DNA of 62,379 nucleotides from positions 35,964-98,342 of the forward strand of contig CP070748.1 of assembly GCA_020348345.1 (NCBI GenBank), read 5' to 3'. Positions 17,313-26,563 of the stretch are shown here, in pieces. The notes beneath the pieces are model-generated. The model was given only the letters and a program-made list of their open reading frames with translations, made no database searches and had not been told where the DNA came from. Every line of letters starts with the position of its first letter. Position 1 is the stretch's first letter. The stretch is from Methanobacteriota archaeon. GTDB lineage: Archaea; Thermoplasmatota; Thermoplasmata; UBA10834. Both the position numbers and the translations under genes were made by a program.

Positions 17313-18062
17313 CTGAGCTCTATCAAGAGCCTTGAAGAGCATTGGATTCTAACAGCGTCAGGGGCGCTTCTAGTCGGGGGAATTGTGCTCCTTTCGTTCA
17401 CTATCATGAGCCCAGCCACGTCGCCAATCTCTAGTATCGCGGATTTCGATGGCGACGGTGTGCCGGATGATTCTGACGAGTTCCCTTTGGACCCCTATGA
17501 ATGGAAAGACTCTGACGGCGACGGCTCGGGCGATGCTAGCGATGCCTTTCCACACGATCCGGATGAGACAGTAGATTCGGATGGGGATGGAATTGGCGAT
17601 TTCGCGGACTTCATGGACGAGGGCAATGGGGGTGTGAGGATAACCCTGCTCGGCTACGAGTTCGAAGGGTATCTGTCGAGCTACAATCGTATAATGCACC
17701 CTCCTGATGCGATCTTCGAGATCATTGTGGATATTGACTGCGATGGCGATTTTGACAAGCGCTACAGAAGCGAGGTTTTCGTCAGTATAGAATTCACCGA
17801 GGCGTTCTTTCAGGCTGATTGCGATCTCGAGGATGATGCCGCAGCAGTAAGATTCACAATCATCGCGTACGACGTCTGGGACGTGGACAACAATGATGTG
17901 ACTGAGGCCCAGATAATGGACTATATGCCTTTGGACGGCGTACGAGCCGATGAACAGACTGTGTCTCTCCCATGCAATTGCATTTGGTGCAACACCGGAG
18001 AAGGGGACACGGACACGCCTGATTGCACACTTGAATACATGATATCAACGGTGGCCTTGTAG
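17313..18062 (+). CDS. Membrane-anchored thrombospondin type-3 repeat protein
   Basis: About 249 residues, role unknown. After an N-terminal hydrophobic segment come three calcium-binding type-3 units (DFDGDGVPDDSD, DSDGDGSGDASD, DSDGDGIGDFAD), then a ~150-residue acidic domain with a Cys-rich end (CNCIWC). The first conventional start is GTG 17385, but it would cut the hydrophobic helix: the frame upstream encodes HWILTASGALLVGGIVLL, a good membrane segment. CTG 17313 has a GGGGG tract 6 bases ahead and would include the whole segment; ATA 17307 is another option. It is probably displayed outside the cell, next to secreted peptidase-like proteins. Confidence 0.7.
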   Translation: MSSIKSLEEHWILTASGALLVGGIVLLSFTIMSPATSPISSIADFDGDGVPDDSDEFPLDPYEWKDSDGDGSGDASDAFPHDPDETVDSDGDGIGDFADFMDEGNGGVRITLLGYEFEGYLSSYNRIMHPPDAIFEIIVDIDCDGDFDKRYRSEVFVSIEFTEAFFQADCDLEDDAAAVRFTIIAYDVWDVDNNDVTEAQIMDYMPLDGVRADEQTVSLPCNCIWCNTGEGDTDTPDCTLEYMISTVAL

Positions 18063-18183
18063 AGGATCGTCACGATGGAGTGGAGAGGCCTTGTCTTCTT
18101 GCGCCCACGCTTCCTATGTCCAACCTGCATCGGAAGCCTGGGGCACCTCGTCCTCACGACAATGTTTGGCGCGAAATTCGCAA

Positions 18184-20961
18184 TCACCGATTTGCCCTGG
18201 CTCGGGCCATGAACAGCAGCAGTGCCAGAATCGCGACGATTGGAACGAGCAAGGAAGAAAATTCCGGAATTGGTTCTCCGATGACCTCCACCTCCACACT
18301 AGCGGTAGCCGATAGGCCGTTTCCGTCTGTCACTTTAACAGCCACGACATGCCAACCAGGTTGGACGAATTGGTAGGTGGCCACGAGATTGTCAGACCGA
18401 GCATCCCAGATGCCGTCGCCGTTCCAATCCCAGCGGACCTCCAATTCCGAATAGGGCGTCTCGATATCGAAAGATGCAGACGCGTTGAAGGTGAAGATGG
18501 TCAGAACTCCTCCCTCCGATGGATTGGCCTCGAGGATTGCCTCCGGAGGATGATTGACCAGAATGAACGTTGAGATGGTGTCCCAGTTATAGCTGAAGTG
18601 CTCTGCATCATCCCTCACCTCCGCCCTGACAAGGTAAGGAGCTTCTCGACTGCTGGAGCATGTGTAGTTGAATGAGATTGTCAAGGGTTCCTCCGGCACA
18701 GCTACCAGGGCGTTGCTCAATTCCACACCGAGCTCTGGGAGGAATACCAATACGGTGATCTCATCGCCTTCAGGGTCCATGATCTCAACGTCGAAACGAA
18801 CGATGTCTCCGCTCAGGTAGTTGTCTAACGAGGGAAATGCAGATATCGAGATGGCAGTCGGCCTGGCGTTCTTCTCTTCGACCGTGACTACCGACGACTC
18901 ACTGAAATTGTTGTCATACTCGTCGGCGGCCCAGACGGTCAAGTCAAAATCGCCAACGAATTCATAGACATGTGAGGCGGAATGGTTGTTAGCGGGGTTA
19001 CCAGCGGCTAGAGGGCTGCCGTCCCCCCAGTCGTACCAAAAGGACAGGGCAGAGCCTGTTAGATTGAGAATATCGATGGGCGTCACCTCGAACGATTCGT
19101 TCCAAACTGCATTGTAGTACAGCTCAAGTGAGAAGCTCGGCGGAGGCTTTCTGAATCTGATTGCATCGACCCATGCGGTGTCGTCCAAGTCGCTGATGCC
19201 GGCGTTCTTCGTATAGCTCCAGTACAACGTGTGATTCCCTTCTCCCAGATTACAGGACTCTTCAGTCCAATCCACGTTTCCGCTTATAGAAGATAGAATC
19301 GCACTGCTTGGAACGGAGAAGGTCAGGACGTCCGCGTCGTACTCGGTCGAGGCCTTCCAAGCGAAGGTCACGTTCACCGGTCCTGAAACCGACATCGTGA
19401 GTGTCGTCGTCTCGCCTTCAGCCACATCTCCTGTCTGCATGCAATCGTCGCCTATCGCCGATTCATCCTCAACAGGGATCCAAGCTACATCAGATGAGGA
19501 TGCCAGACCCACGTCCGATGCGTCGACCGCGTCATCTGCATCGATAGGCGTGTACCGCGGGAACGTCACGGTGACAATACCGGGCGTCGTCTTCGGAATG
19601 TCGGGCGACTGTTCTGATGTCCTGTTCGCAGTTCCTGGCGCAAACCATCCCTCGTGTGATTCCACTTTGAACGACGATATCGTCCCTGTCGAGGATGAGG
19701 CGCCTATCTCCAGGAAGAAATCCTCAGAGGAACTCTCGTAATGCGGCTGGAACTCCGAGACATCCACGCACATGAACGTGGGATAGTAGTGGGAGACTAT
19801 TCGATCCTCGACCACGAAGGGTTCTTTCGTCGCCAGCGGCAGCAATAAGGGGTCTCCTATGCCGACCTGGATCACCGCGCTCCTCGAGGGAGCGTCATTG
19901 AAGTGCCAGTTTGCCACGAGGCTCGGAGAGTAGTCCTCCTTGTCAGACATGTAGTTCAGGTAGGCTTTGCCAGCGTCGCCTATTTCTATGAGCGTGTCGT
20001 AGGTGAACCAGTAGAATCCGGCTTCCGCAAACCCTGTTCCCCAGGAGTTGACGACACGGAAAGCTCCGACATCGCCATCTTCGGTGATCGTATCATCGTA
20101 ACCCACTATAGTCTGTGCGTGATTCAAGGCAGTGGAGTTATACTCAAGCGAATTGAGGATGTAGGGGTAACCCAAATTTCCGGAGCTCTCCGTAATTTCG
20201 AGTGCATCCATGGCGAAGGTGACGGGCGTTCCGCCCGCAACGAGGAGTTTGATCTCGTCGATCGTCGTCATCGGAGAATCGTAATTGTAGTCTACCCACC
20301 AGACTTCCTCTGCCCTATGAGCGGGAGCCTCGCGGAAGGCAGATGGCGAACCGAGGTCCAGGTACTCGTGCTCGTCGAAAGGCATCGTTGCCATCGTTGC
20401 AGCGCCCCAATCGCAGGTGACCATCATATTGAAGTCCATGGTAGAGCCTGTGTCGCGGCCGCCGTTCGACCTGGCATAGGTCCAAGCCGGCGATATGAGC
20501 TGTTCGGCCTCGCCCGAGGAGGCAAGCGTCCAGTTATTGTCCACGGCCTCAAGGAATCCGTACGCGTAATAGGTCGCAGCCCATGCCGCGCACGAAGGCT
20601 GCGAGCGCTGATTCCCCACAGCCGGGAAGAAGGGCGATGTGGAGAGGTCGATCGAGGTGGGCAGCGATCCGAAATCGGCTTCGATCGCATCAAGAACGTT
20701 GACGACTCCAATCATGGATTCAAGCTGCTCCTCTGTCGGGGGGACGAGCCCAGTTCCGAACCCATCGACTATAACGTTGTAGTCTTTCGAGGGGTCCTGC
20801 GTCCCGATGATGTTTCGGAGCTCACGCACATCTGCCTCTGTCATCTTGTGATGTGCAAAAACGATGGATGTGGCTTCAGTCGGTGCCGCAGGAGTCGGCA
20901 ATGCGCAAAAGACGACACCAAACAGAAGTGCCGCTGTCATTAGGGCAATCACCGATCTCAT
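18184..20961 (-). CDS. Secreted papain-like (C1A) cysteine peptidase with PKD domains and C-terminal anchor
   Basis: About 925 residues. Domain order: signal peptide (residues ~1-24), a pro-region, a papain-like catalytic domain (about 95-340), a beta-rich middle part, PKD-type domains (WYDWGDGSP and RWDWNGDGIWDA), and a C-terminal PEFSSLL plus hydrophobic helix and ARARANR, like PEF-CTERM sorting tails. The active-site set is intact: Gln in NQRSQPSC, Cys124, His281 in LNHAQTIVGYDD, and Asn in VVNSWGTGF. It is expected to be anchored on the cell surface and to cut extracellular protein. ATG 20961 has AGGTGGGG 3 bases upstream and was preferred over GTG 20970. Confidence 0.88.
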   Translation of the reverse strand: MRSVIALMTAALLFGVVFCALPTPAAPTEATSIVFAHHKMTEADVRELRNIIGTQDPSKDYNVIVDGFGTGLVPPTEEQLESMIGVVNVLDAIEADFGSLPTSIDLSTSPFFPAVGNQRSQPSCAAWAATYYAYGFLEAVDNNWTLASSGEAEQLISPAWTYARSNGGRDTGSTMDFNMMVTCDWGAATMATMPFDEHEYLDLGSPSAFREAPAHRAEEVWWVDYNYDSPMTTIDEIKLLVAGGTPVTFAMDALEITESSGNLGYPYILNSLEYNSTALNHAQTIVGYDDTITEDGDVGAFRVVNSWGTGFAEAGFYWFTYDTLIEIGDAGKAYLNYMSDKEDYSPSLVANWHFNDAPSRSAVIQVGIGDPLLLPLATKEPFVVEDRIVSHYYPTFMCVDVSEFQPHYESSSEDFFLEIGASSSTGTISSFKVESHEGWFAPGTANRTSEQSPDIPKTTPGIVTVTFPRYTPIDADDAVDASDVGLASSSDVAWIPVEDESAIGDDCMQTGDVAEGETTTLTMSVSGPVNVTFAWKASTEYDADVLTFSVPSSAILSSISGNVDWTEESCNLGEGNHTLYWSYTKNAGISDLDDTAWVDAIRFRKPPPSFSLELYYNAVWNESFEVTPIDILNLTGSALSFWYDWGDGSPLAAGNPANNHSASHVYEFVGDFDLTVWAADEYDNNFSESSVVTVEEKNARPTAISISAFPSLDNYLSGDIVRFDVEIMDPEGDEITVLVFLPELGVELSNALVAVPEEPLTISFNYTCSSSREAPYLVRAEVRDDAEHFSYNWDTISTFILVNHPPEAILEANPSEGGVLTIFTFNASASFDIETPYSELEVRWDWNGDGIWDARSDNLVATYQFVQPGWHVVAVKVTDGNGLSATASVEVEVIGEPIPEFSSLLVPIVAILALLLFMARARANR

Positions 20962-21172
20962 CAACCCCACCTGGACATTCCTATGTCTCGATACTGACCG
21001 ACACTATTTCAACCTTTTCGCCTCAAACGACCCCCGCGCAGAAGTCTTAACAACTCCCTTCGGTCAATAGGCAACGGTTCCAGGCATACGATTCGTCGGC
21101 AGGATCGACAGCGAAGACCGTCTCAGGGGGCGCGCCGCGCGTCGACCGCCGAAAGGAGATTGCAAAGAAATG

Positions 21173-21179
21173 TATAAAT
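21173..21179 (+). promoter_or_regulatory. TATA-like box of tRNA-Gly
   Basis: TATAAAT ends 30 bp before the tRNA 5' end. Confidence 0.6.
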
Positions 21180-21209
21180 CGGACTATAGGTTACATTCGG
21201 CAGAGACAT

Positions 21210-21320
21210 GCAGGTGTAATCTAGTTGGTCAGGATTTTGGCCTTCCAACTCCTCCAACGATGAATTAAAATTGGAGAGGGACGAAAGCCAACGGCCCGGG
21301 TTCGAATCCCGGCACCTGCA
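21210..21320 (+). tRNA. tRNA-Gly (TCC) with 38-nt intron
   Basis: The acceptor GCAGGTG pairs with CACCTGC, discriminator A. The anticodon stem is TTGGC/GCCAA; the anticodon loop begins CTTCCA, giving anticodon TCC (codon GGA). An intron interrupts the loop after position 37, about 21248-21285, and its ends can pair (CTCCTCCAA with TTGGAGAGGG), consistent with a bulge-helix-bulge substrate for the splicing endonuclease. The T-arm is CCGGG TTCGAAT CCCGG. Confidence 0.92.
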
Positions 21321-21596
21321 CCTTCGCTCCCCTGAGCCCGGCCTGGAACTTGCCACCGTTCCGTGGCAGCACGAGGCAATCTGCGGCTCCTCTCCAAGGG
21401 TGGAAGCAAGCGCTTGGCAATTGCCGTTACGACCGCCCTCACGCTCGCCTGGGCGAGAGGGGCGCTGGATACGGCAATGTGGCGGGAGGCCCGGCGTTCT
21501 TCGCCGTTACGAGCGGGGTCAGGAGATCAGGTGCGATCAATTGCGCATGCCATTTCTCAACCGTGCCTTTTCGCAACACGATTGCTCCTGTGCCTC

Positions 21597-21830
21597 TCAG
21601 CTGATCTCCGCGTGCTCACCAACCGCGGAATAGGTTGACCCTGTTTCGAGACCCAAACCTGCGTCGATCTCCCTGAGCTCACCCAGTAAATCGATGATGT
21701 CCCGGACATCTTCTCCTTGAGTCTGCATCTCTCCGGCAAGATCTTCCAAATCCTGGATCGTATGGGTACGGACCCACTCGATCGCTCGGGCGTTCCGCGC
21801 CGCAGCCCGCGCTGTCTTCCTATTCAGCAT
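21597..21830 (-). CDS. Small helical hypothetical protein
   Basis: 77 residues if ATG 21830 is used; no family recognised. The sequence is strongly helical and charged (TARAAARNARAIEWVRTH, then EDVRDIIDLLGELREID). A TATA-like TTAAATA near 21893-21899 on the minus strand would place the transcript start near 21868, which rules out the upstream extension. It stands alone between tRNA-Gly and the giant TPR gene. Confidence 0.45.
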   Translation of the reverse strand: MLNRKTARAAARNARAIEWVRTHTIQDLEDLAGEMQTQGEDVRDIIDLLGELREIDAGLGLETGSTYSAVGEHAEIS

Positions 21831-22151
21831 TGCATCCCATCCGCGCTTCGTGTCTGACGATTCGTCAGCTGATTTTCCGTATTGGCCTTCACAATATTTA
21901 AGTATTACTCGAGTTATCACCACTTAGGCGCATATCGTCGGACCGGAAGAAGGAGTGCCGTCGCTATCCGGCAGCAGTACGCCAGATTCTGGCTAGCGCC
22001 TCGCCAGCCGGCCTGGGCAAGCGAGCGTGAATGGCTTGTCAGACGCTTCATCCTCGTGCGGCCTCGTGCGATAGGAGCGAATCTGCCGACGCCTGGAAAA
22101 TGCTTTATGAAGACAAATCATTAAGTTCGCTGGACCGCGGGTGAGCAGGAT
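21831..22151. other. Divergent intergenic region
   Basis: About 320 bp between a small minus-strand gene and the giant TPR gene. It holds TATA-like elements facing both ways (TTAAATA near 21893 on the minus strand; TTTATG near 22105 on the plus strand). No other gene or RNA was seen. Confidence 0.45.
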
Positions 22152-25100
22152 TTGGGAATATTCGATTCGTTGTTGAACAAGGAGAAGAAGCTCCTGAACA
22201 AGGCCAACAAGGAGCTTGTGAAGATCGACGGACTCATCAAGTCAGGCCGCAAGGATGAAGCATTCTCCGGACTGAGGAAACAGATAACTCAGCTCAACGA
22301 GGGCATGGCTAGCGTTGACAAGATGAAACCGGAGTTCTCCACATTGTTGTCAACCCTGGCTTCAAGATCGGCGCTACTGAATGAATTTCGCACTGCTGAG
22401 GACTGTGCCAATGTTGCCCTGCAGCTCGATTCCGCAAACCCTGATGCGATGGCAGTGCTCGGAGAAGCCGCCCTGAAACTTGGACGACGGGAGGACGCAT
22501 TATCATGGTACAGGAAGGCAACTGAGCAGCGGCCCGATTCCCCTAAGTACTGGTCTCTGCTGGGCAATGCACACGAGTCGCTCGATGAGATTGCCGATGC
22601 GATCTTCAGTTACCGTCGAGTTCTGGAACTGGACTCGGACAGCATTGCTCACTACGACAAGATACTGAAACACGAGCCGAAGGATATCGACATCATAAAG
22701 CGCAAGGGAGACGCGCTGTCAAGACTCAAGAGATACGCCGACGCCGTGAAGGTGTTCCGATCAGGCACCGACATCCAGCCGAAAAACAAGGACCTCTGGG
22801 TTGGCATGGGAGCCGCAATGAACTTCGATGGCAGGCCGGATGACGCCATCGATGCGCTCACCAAGGCGTTGAAGTTGGATCCGAAGGACGCATACATCCT
22901 GGACAGCATAGGAAGGATACAACACAAGATCGGCAAGAGAGAGGAAGCGCTCAAGAGCTTCTCGGCCGCCGTGAAGATCGACCCGTCCAATCCAATTCTA
23001 TGGAATGAGCTAGGGGTCGTACAGGAAGAGCTGGACGACTTCGACAAGGCTTTAGGGTCATTCGACAAGGCGCTTGAGATTCAAGGAGACAATCTCAATG
23101 TGCTTCTCAACAAGAAGAAGACCCTGATGAAGTCCGAGCGATACCTGGAAGCCATCGAGGTGTGCGATAAGATAATGGTTCTGGACGCGAAGAATCACGA
23201 AACGATGTTGGACAAAGGGCGAGCGCTATTCGCTCTTGAGAGGTACGATGAAGCTCTGACATTCACCGACGCCGCTCTCACACTGGCGCCCGAGTCCAGG
23301 CCCGCGATGAAGCTGAAGAAGGACTCTCTCATCAAGCTGAACAGACACGCTGATGTCGTGGAATGGTCGAACAGGATGCTGGGAGTGAACCCAAGTGACT
23401 ACGAGACGATGCATGACAAGGGAATCGCACAGGTCAAGCAGGAGAAGATTCACGACGCCATAAAGACCTTCGAAAAGGCGCTGAAGTCTGCTCCTGAGCA
23501 GCGTCCGATTTTGGAAAGCCTCAAGGAGGCATACAAAAAGGTGCACAAAGACGTCGACGTGATCCACGTCTGCGACAGGATAATCGCCATCGACGCGTCC
23601 GACAAGAAGGCGAATTTCGACAGAGCCGTTGCCCTCGACAGACTGGATCGCGCTGACGAAGCGGTCATTGGCTACATTGGTGCGCTTGAGGCCGATCCCA
23701 AGAATCCACGCATCTTCCACAACCTTGCTGCACTCTTCCTCAGACTCGGCAAGACCAAGGAGGCGATGGACTACATCAAACAGGGCCTGTCTGGAAGCCC
23801 AAAGGATGCGCAGTTGTGGCGGTTGAAAGGAAAGGCCGCCTTCACCGCAAGGGACTACGCAGAAGCCATCAAATCATGGGAGAAGACGCTTGAAATCGAG
23901 CCCGATGATAGCGGCACCAGCAAGTATCTGGGTCGGGCGCTCGTAGAGGTCAATAGATACGAGGAGGCGCTGGCAAGGTATGAGTCCGTCCTCAAGACCG
24001 ACGCGAAGGATTCAGAGGCGTGGACACTGAAGGCGGAGGTTCTGAGCCTGCTTGAGAGATTCGATGAGGCCCTGTCCGCAACGCGGCAGGCACTGAGACT
24101 GTCTCCAAACACCGCCAGCCTCCTTGTCAGTGAAGGCAAGATACTGGTCAAGCTCAATCGCAGAGAAGATGCCCTGGCCTCGTACAACTCCGCTTTGTCA
24201 GCATCCCCGATGGATGCTGAGATACTGAACGAGAAGAAGGAGTTGCTCAAGTCCCTGAAGAGGTACGATGAAGTGATTCAGACATGTGATGAGATCCTGT
24301 CTGTCCGCCAGAACGATAAGGAAGCCTACATCGACAGAGGGAGCGCCGCCCTGTTCCTCAAGAAACCTAGCGACGCGCTATTCGCATTCAACAAGGCTCT
24401 TGCCATCGACGACGCCGATTTGGACACTCTGGAGCTCAAGAAGCTCTCGCTCATAGAGCTAGATGACAGCGAAGCGGTCGTCGATGTCTGCGATCGCATA
24501 CTCGAGCTCAGCCCGAAGAACAAGGTGGCGTTCTCCGACAGAGCGGGCGCCCTGGAGAAGCTCGACAGGCATGAGGAGGCGCTCCAAAGCTACGAGAAGG
24601 CAATCGCGCTAGATCAGAAGGATGTCTTTCTATGGAATCGGAAGGGCTCCCTTCTGCTGAATGCTGGAAAGGCGGCCCAGGCGGCGGAGGCGTTCGAACA
24701 CGCACTCAAACTGGACTCGAACCAACCATTCATCCTCAACAACCGTGGGAAGGCCTATCTTGAGCTCAGAAGATTCGAGGAGTCGCTCGCGGATTTCGAA
24801 AAGGCGATAAAGATCCTCCCGAAGGTCCCCGATTTCCACACAGACAGAGGCAGAGCTCTCGCGGCGATGGGAAGATACGACGAGAGCGTCGACTCGTTTA
24901 ACGAGGCGAGACGCTATTCTCCGAACGACATCTCTGCCCTCAAGTACATGGGGATGGCGTTGCTGAAGCTAAATCGGATATCGGAGGCGTTGGGTTGCTT
25001 CGACGAGGCCTTGCGTCAGGGAGCTATCGACAAGGATCTGTGGATTGCCAGAGCGAAGGCTTCGGAGGCTGAGGGGAACAAGCAGGAGGCTGTGAAATCC

Positions 25101-26552
25101 TACCTCAAGGCTCTCGAGATGGAGCCTTCGGACAAGGTCGCCTGGCATAGGCTGGGATTGCTGTATGTGGAGATGGAGATGTACGAGGAGGCAAACGATT
25201 GCTTGGACAGAACCTTGGAACTGGATGATTCGAACCCCAAGGTGTGGATGAGCAAGGGGTTCGTGATGGAGCAGCTCGAGCTGCACCAGGAGGCCGCGGC
25301 TGCGTATGACCGCGCGATCGGCATCGACTCTAACGACAAGGAAGCGTGGAAAAGCAAAGGCTATGCAATGCTCAACGTGGGCAGCCCAGAGCAAGCTCTT
25401 AGATCTTTCGAACATGCGCTCACCATAGATCCGTATTTCGAAGCGGCTGTGGATGGGAGGAAGGCTGCAGAGGAGGAGATCCGGACCACGAAGATAGAGG
25501 AGTACTCCCGCGCTGTTCTTGACTTCGAGTACGCTCACGGGAGACCCGTTTCCAAGGAGGAGGCATTCAGAGTCTGCGGAATTCCCTTCGCGTTCCTCAA
25601 CGACGTCCTGGACTACCTCAGCGATAGGAGCGAGGTGGTCCTTTCGGAGCTGTCGAGGGAGAGCTTCAACAAGTATGAACAGCTTTCGCGAGAAGTCCTT
25701 ATCACTGTCATGCTGAAAAGGGACATCTCTGTCCATGGTCTGAGACTTTGCGATGTGACAGTCAACTTCCCGGATCTGAAGGTATCGAGCGCCAAGCGAA
25801 TACTGAGCTACATCCAGACAGTGGAGACGCATCAGTTCACGCCGGAGGTGATGGATCCACAAACGGATTCGATGCTGAGACGAGCGCTCGAACTCCCAGG
25901 CGATCAGAAGAACGTCCTCGGACTGATAAGGAACCTGGGAGTAGGCGTCTACCAGGCACGGCAACTGGTGACCATCCTCATGACTTTCCACGAGGGCGGC
26001 GTCGATTCGCCCACAGTTTCACTGAGTTCGATCGTGAGCGAGAGTTTCGGCGAATACTCCCCGTACGAAGGGGGCGCAGCGGAGGACGTCTTCTCTGCCG
26101 AACCTGATATGGAATCCCAGGAAGACGAGGACGCGGTCGACGAGGAGTACGAAGAGGAGCCACGACCGAAGAGGAAGACGGGTAGAAGCCATCAGAGAGC
26201 GAGGGCGCCGCATCCAAGAGGCGGAGGAAGGCACGCAGCAGCGAAGGAAGAGGACGAAGAGGAAGCCCCTTCCGACCTCGTCGGAAGGCGATGCCTCTTC
26301 CACGGAGGGATTGCGGTAAAAAGGTGCGGCAAATGCAAAGCCGTGCTGTGCAAGGAATGCATCAGAGGTTCGGACCGATGCCCTAGATGCAACACGCCCT
26401 TTGAAAAGGGCGCAGCAAGGCGTTCGAAGACGCAGTCGGAGGATGACGAAGACTCTGGGGAGAGCGAGCCGACGCAGGCAGACAGACCGGCCAAGAAGCC
26501 CAGAAAAAAGGGGGACGAAAGGGGCAAGCTCGAAGACATGTCGCGATTGTGA
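22152..26552 (+). CDS. Giant TPR protein with zinc-binding C-terminus
   Basis: 1466 residues, specific role unknown. Residues ~45-1110 are about thirty TPR units of 34 residues (for example YWSLLGNAHESLDEIADAIF, with repeated A-x3-F-D-x-A-L and P-x-N/D motifs), which would form a long superhelix for protein binding. Residues ~1118-1310 form a separate alpha-helical domain (AVLDFEYAHGRPVSKEEAF...). A low-complexity acidic/basic linker leads to a zinc module at ~1379-1418 with CLFHG, CGKC, CKEC and CPRC, resembling a B-box or double ribbon. The tail is highly charged. The start is TTG 22152, giving the typical opening MGIFDSLLNKEKK. No membrane segment. It is transcribed alone. Confidence 0.88.
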   Translation: MGIFDSLLNKEKKLLNKANKELVKIDGLIKSGRKDEAFSGLRKQITQLNEGMASVDKMKPEFSTLLSTLASRSALLNEFRTAEDCANVALQLDSANPDAMAVLGEAALKLGRREDALSWYRKATEQRPDSPKYWSLLGNAHESLDEIADAIFSYRRVLELDSDSIAHYDKILKHEPKDIDIIKRKGDALSRLKRYADAVKVFRSGTDIQPKNKDLWVGMGAAMNFDGRPDDAIDALTKALKLDPKDAYILDSIGRIQHKIGKREEALKSFSAAVKIDPSNPILWNELGVVQEELDDFDKALGSFDKALEIQGDNLNVLLNKKKTLMKSERYLEAIEVCDKIMVLDAKNHETMLDKGRALFALERYDEALTFTDAALTLAPESRPAMKLKKDSLIKLNRHADVVEWSNRMLGVNPSDYETMHDKGIAQVKQEKIHDAIKTFEKALKSAPEQRPILESLKEAYKKVHKDVDVIHVCDRIIAIDASDKKANFDRAVALDRLDRADEAVIGYIGALEADPKNPRIFHNLAALFLRLGKTKEAMDYIKQGLSGSPKDAQLWRLKGKAAFTARDYAEAIKSWEKTLEIEPDDSGTSKYLGRALVEVNRYEEALARYESVLKTDAKDSEAWTLKAEVLSLLERFDEALSATRQALRLSPNTASLLVSEGKILVKLNRREDALASYNSALSASPMDAEILNEKKELLKSLKRYDEVIQTCDEILSVRQNDKEAYIDRGSAALFLKKPSDALFAFNKALAIDDADLDTLELKKLSLIELDDSEAVVDVCDRILELSPKNKVAFSDRAGALEKLDRHEEALQSYEKAIALDQKDVFLWNRKGSLLLNAGKAAQAAEAFEHALKLDSNQPFILNNRGKAYLELRRFEESLADFEKAIKILPKVPDFHTDRGRALAAMGRYDESVDSFNEARRYSPNDISALKYMGMALLKLNRISEALGCFDEALRQGAIDKDLWIARAKASEAEGNKQEAVKSYLKALEMEPSDKVAWHRLGLLYVEMEMYEEANDCLDRTLELDDSNPKVWMSKGFVMEQLELHQEAAAAYDRAIGIDSNDKEAWKSKGYAMLNVGSPEQALRSFEHALTIDPYFEAAVDGRKAAEEEIRTTKIEEYSRAVLDFEYAHGRPVSKEEAFRVCGIPFAFLNDVLDYLSDRSEVVLSELSRESFNKYEQLSREVLITVMLKRDISVHGLRLCDVTVNFPDLKVSSAKRILSYIQTVETHQFTPEVMDPQTDSMLRRALELPGDQKNVLGLIRNLGVGVYQARQLVTILMTFHEGGVDSPTVSLSSIVSESFGEYSPYEGGAAEDVFSAEPDMESQEDEDAVDEEYEEEPRPKRKTGRSHQRARAPHPRGGGRHAAAKEEDEEEAPSDLVGRRCLFHGGIAVKRCGKCKAVLCKECIRGSDRCPRCNTPFEKGAARRSKTQSEDDEDSGESEPTQADRPAKKPRKKGDERGKLEDMSRL

Positions 26553-26563
26553 AACGCGCGCGT

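Noticed and set aside
19903..20943. 346-codon plus-strand frame
   Set aside because: It is antisense to the papain-like gene, has no family match and its residues show the composition expected of a shadow frame.
21271..21638. Plus-strand frames after tRNA-Gly
   Set aside because: They begin inside the tRNA or its 3' flank, are Arg/Ser/Pro-rich in all frames and look non-coding.
24969..25991. 340-codon minus-strand frame
   Set aside because: Shadow of the giant TPR gene, in which periodic codon use keeps the opposite frame open.
26396..26416. Perfect hairpin CGCCCTTT-GAAA-AGGGCG
   Set aside because: It lies inside the coding zinc tail of the TPR protein, so it is not a terminator; probably chance.
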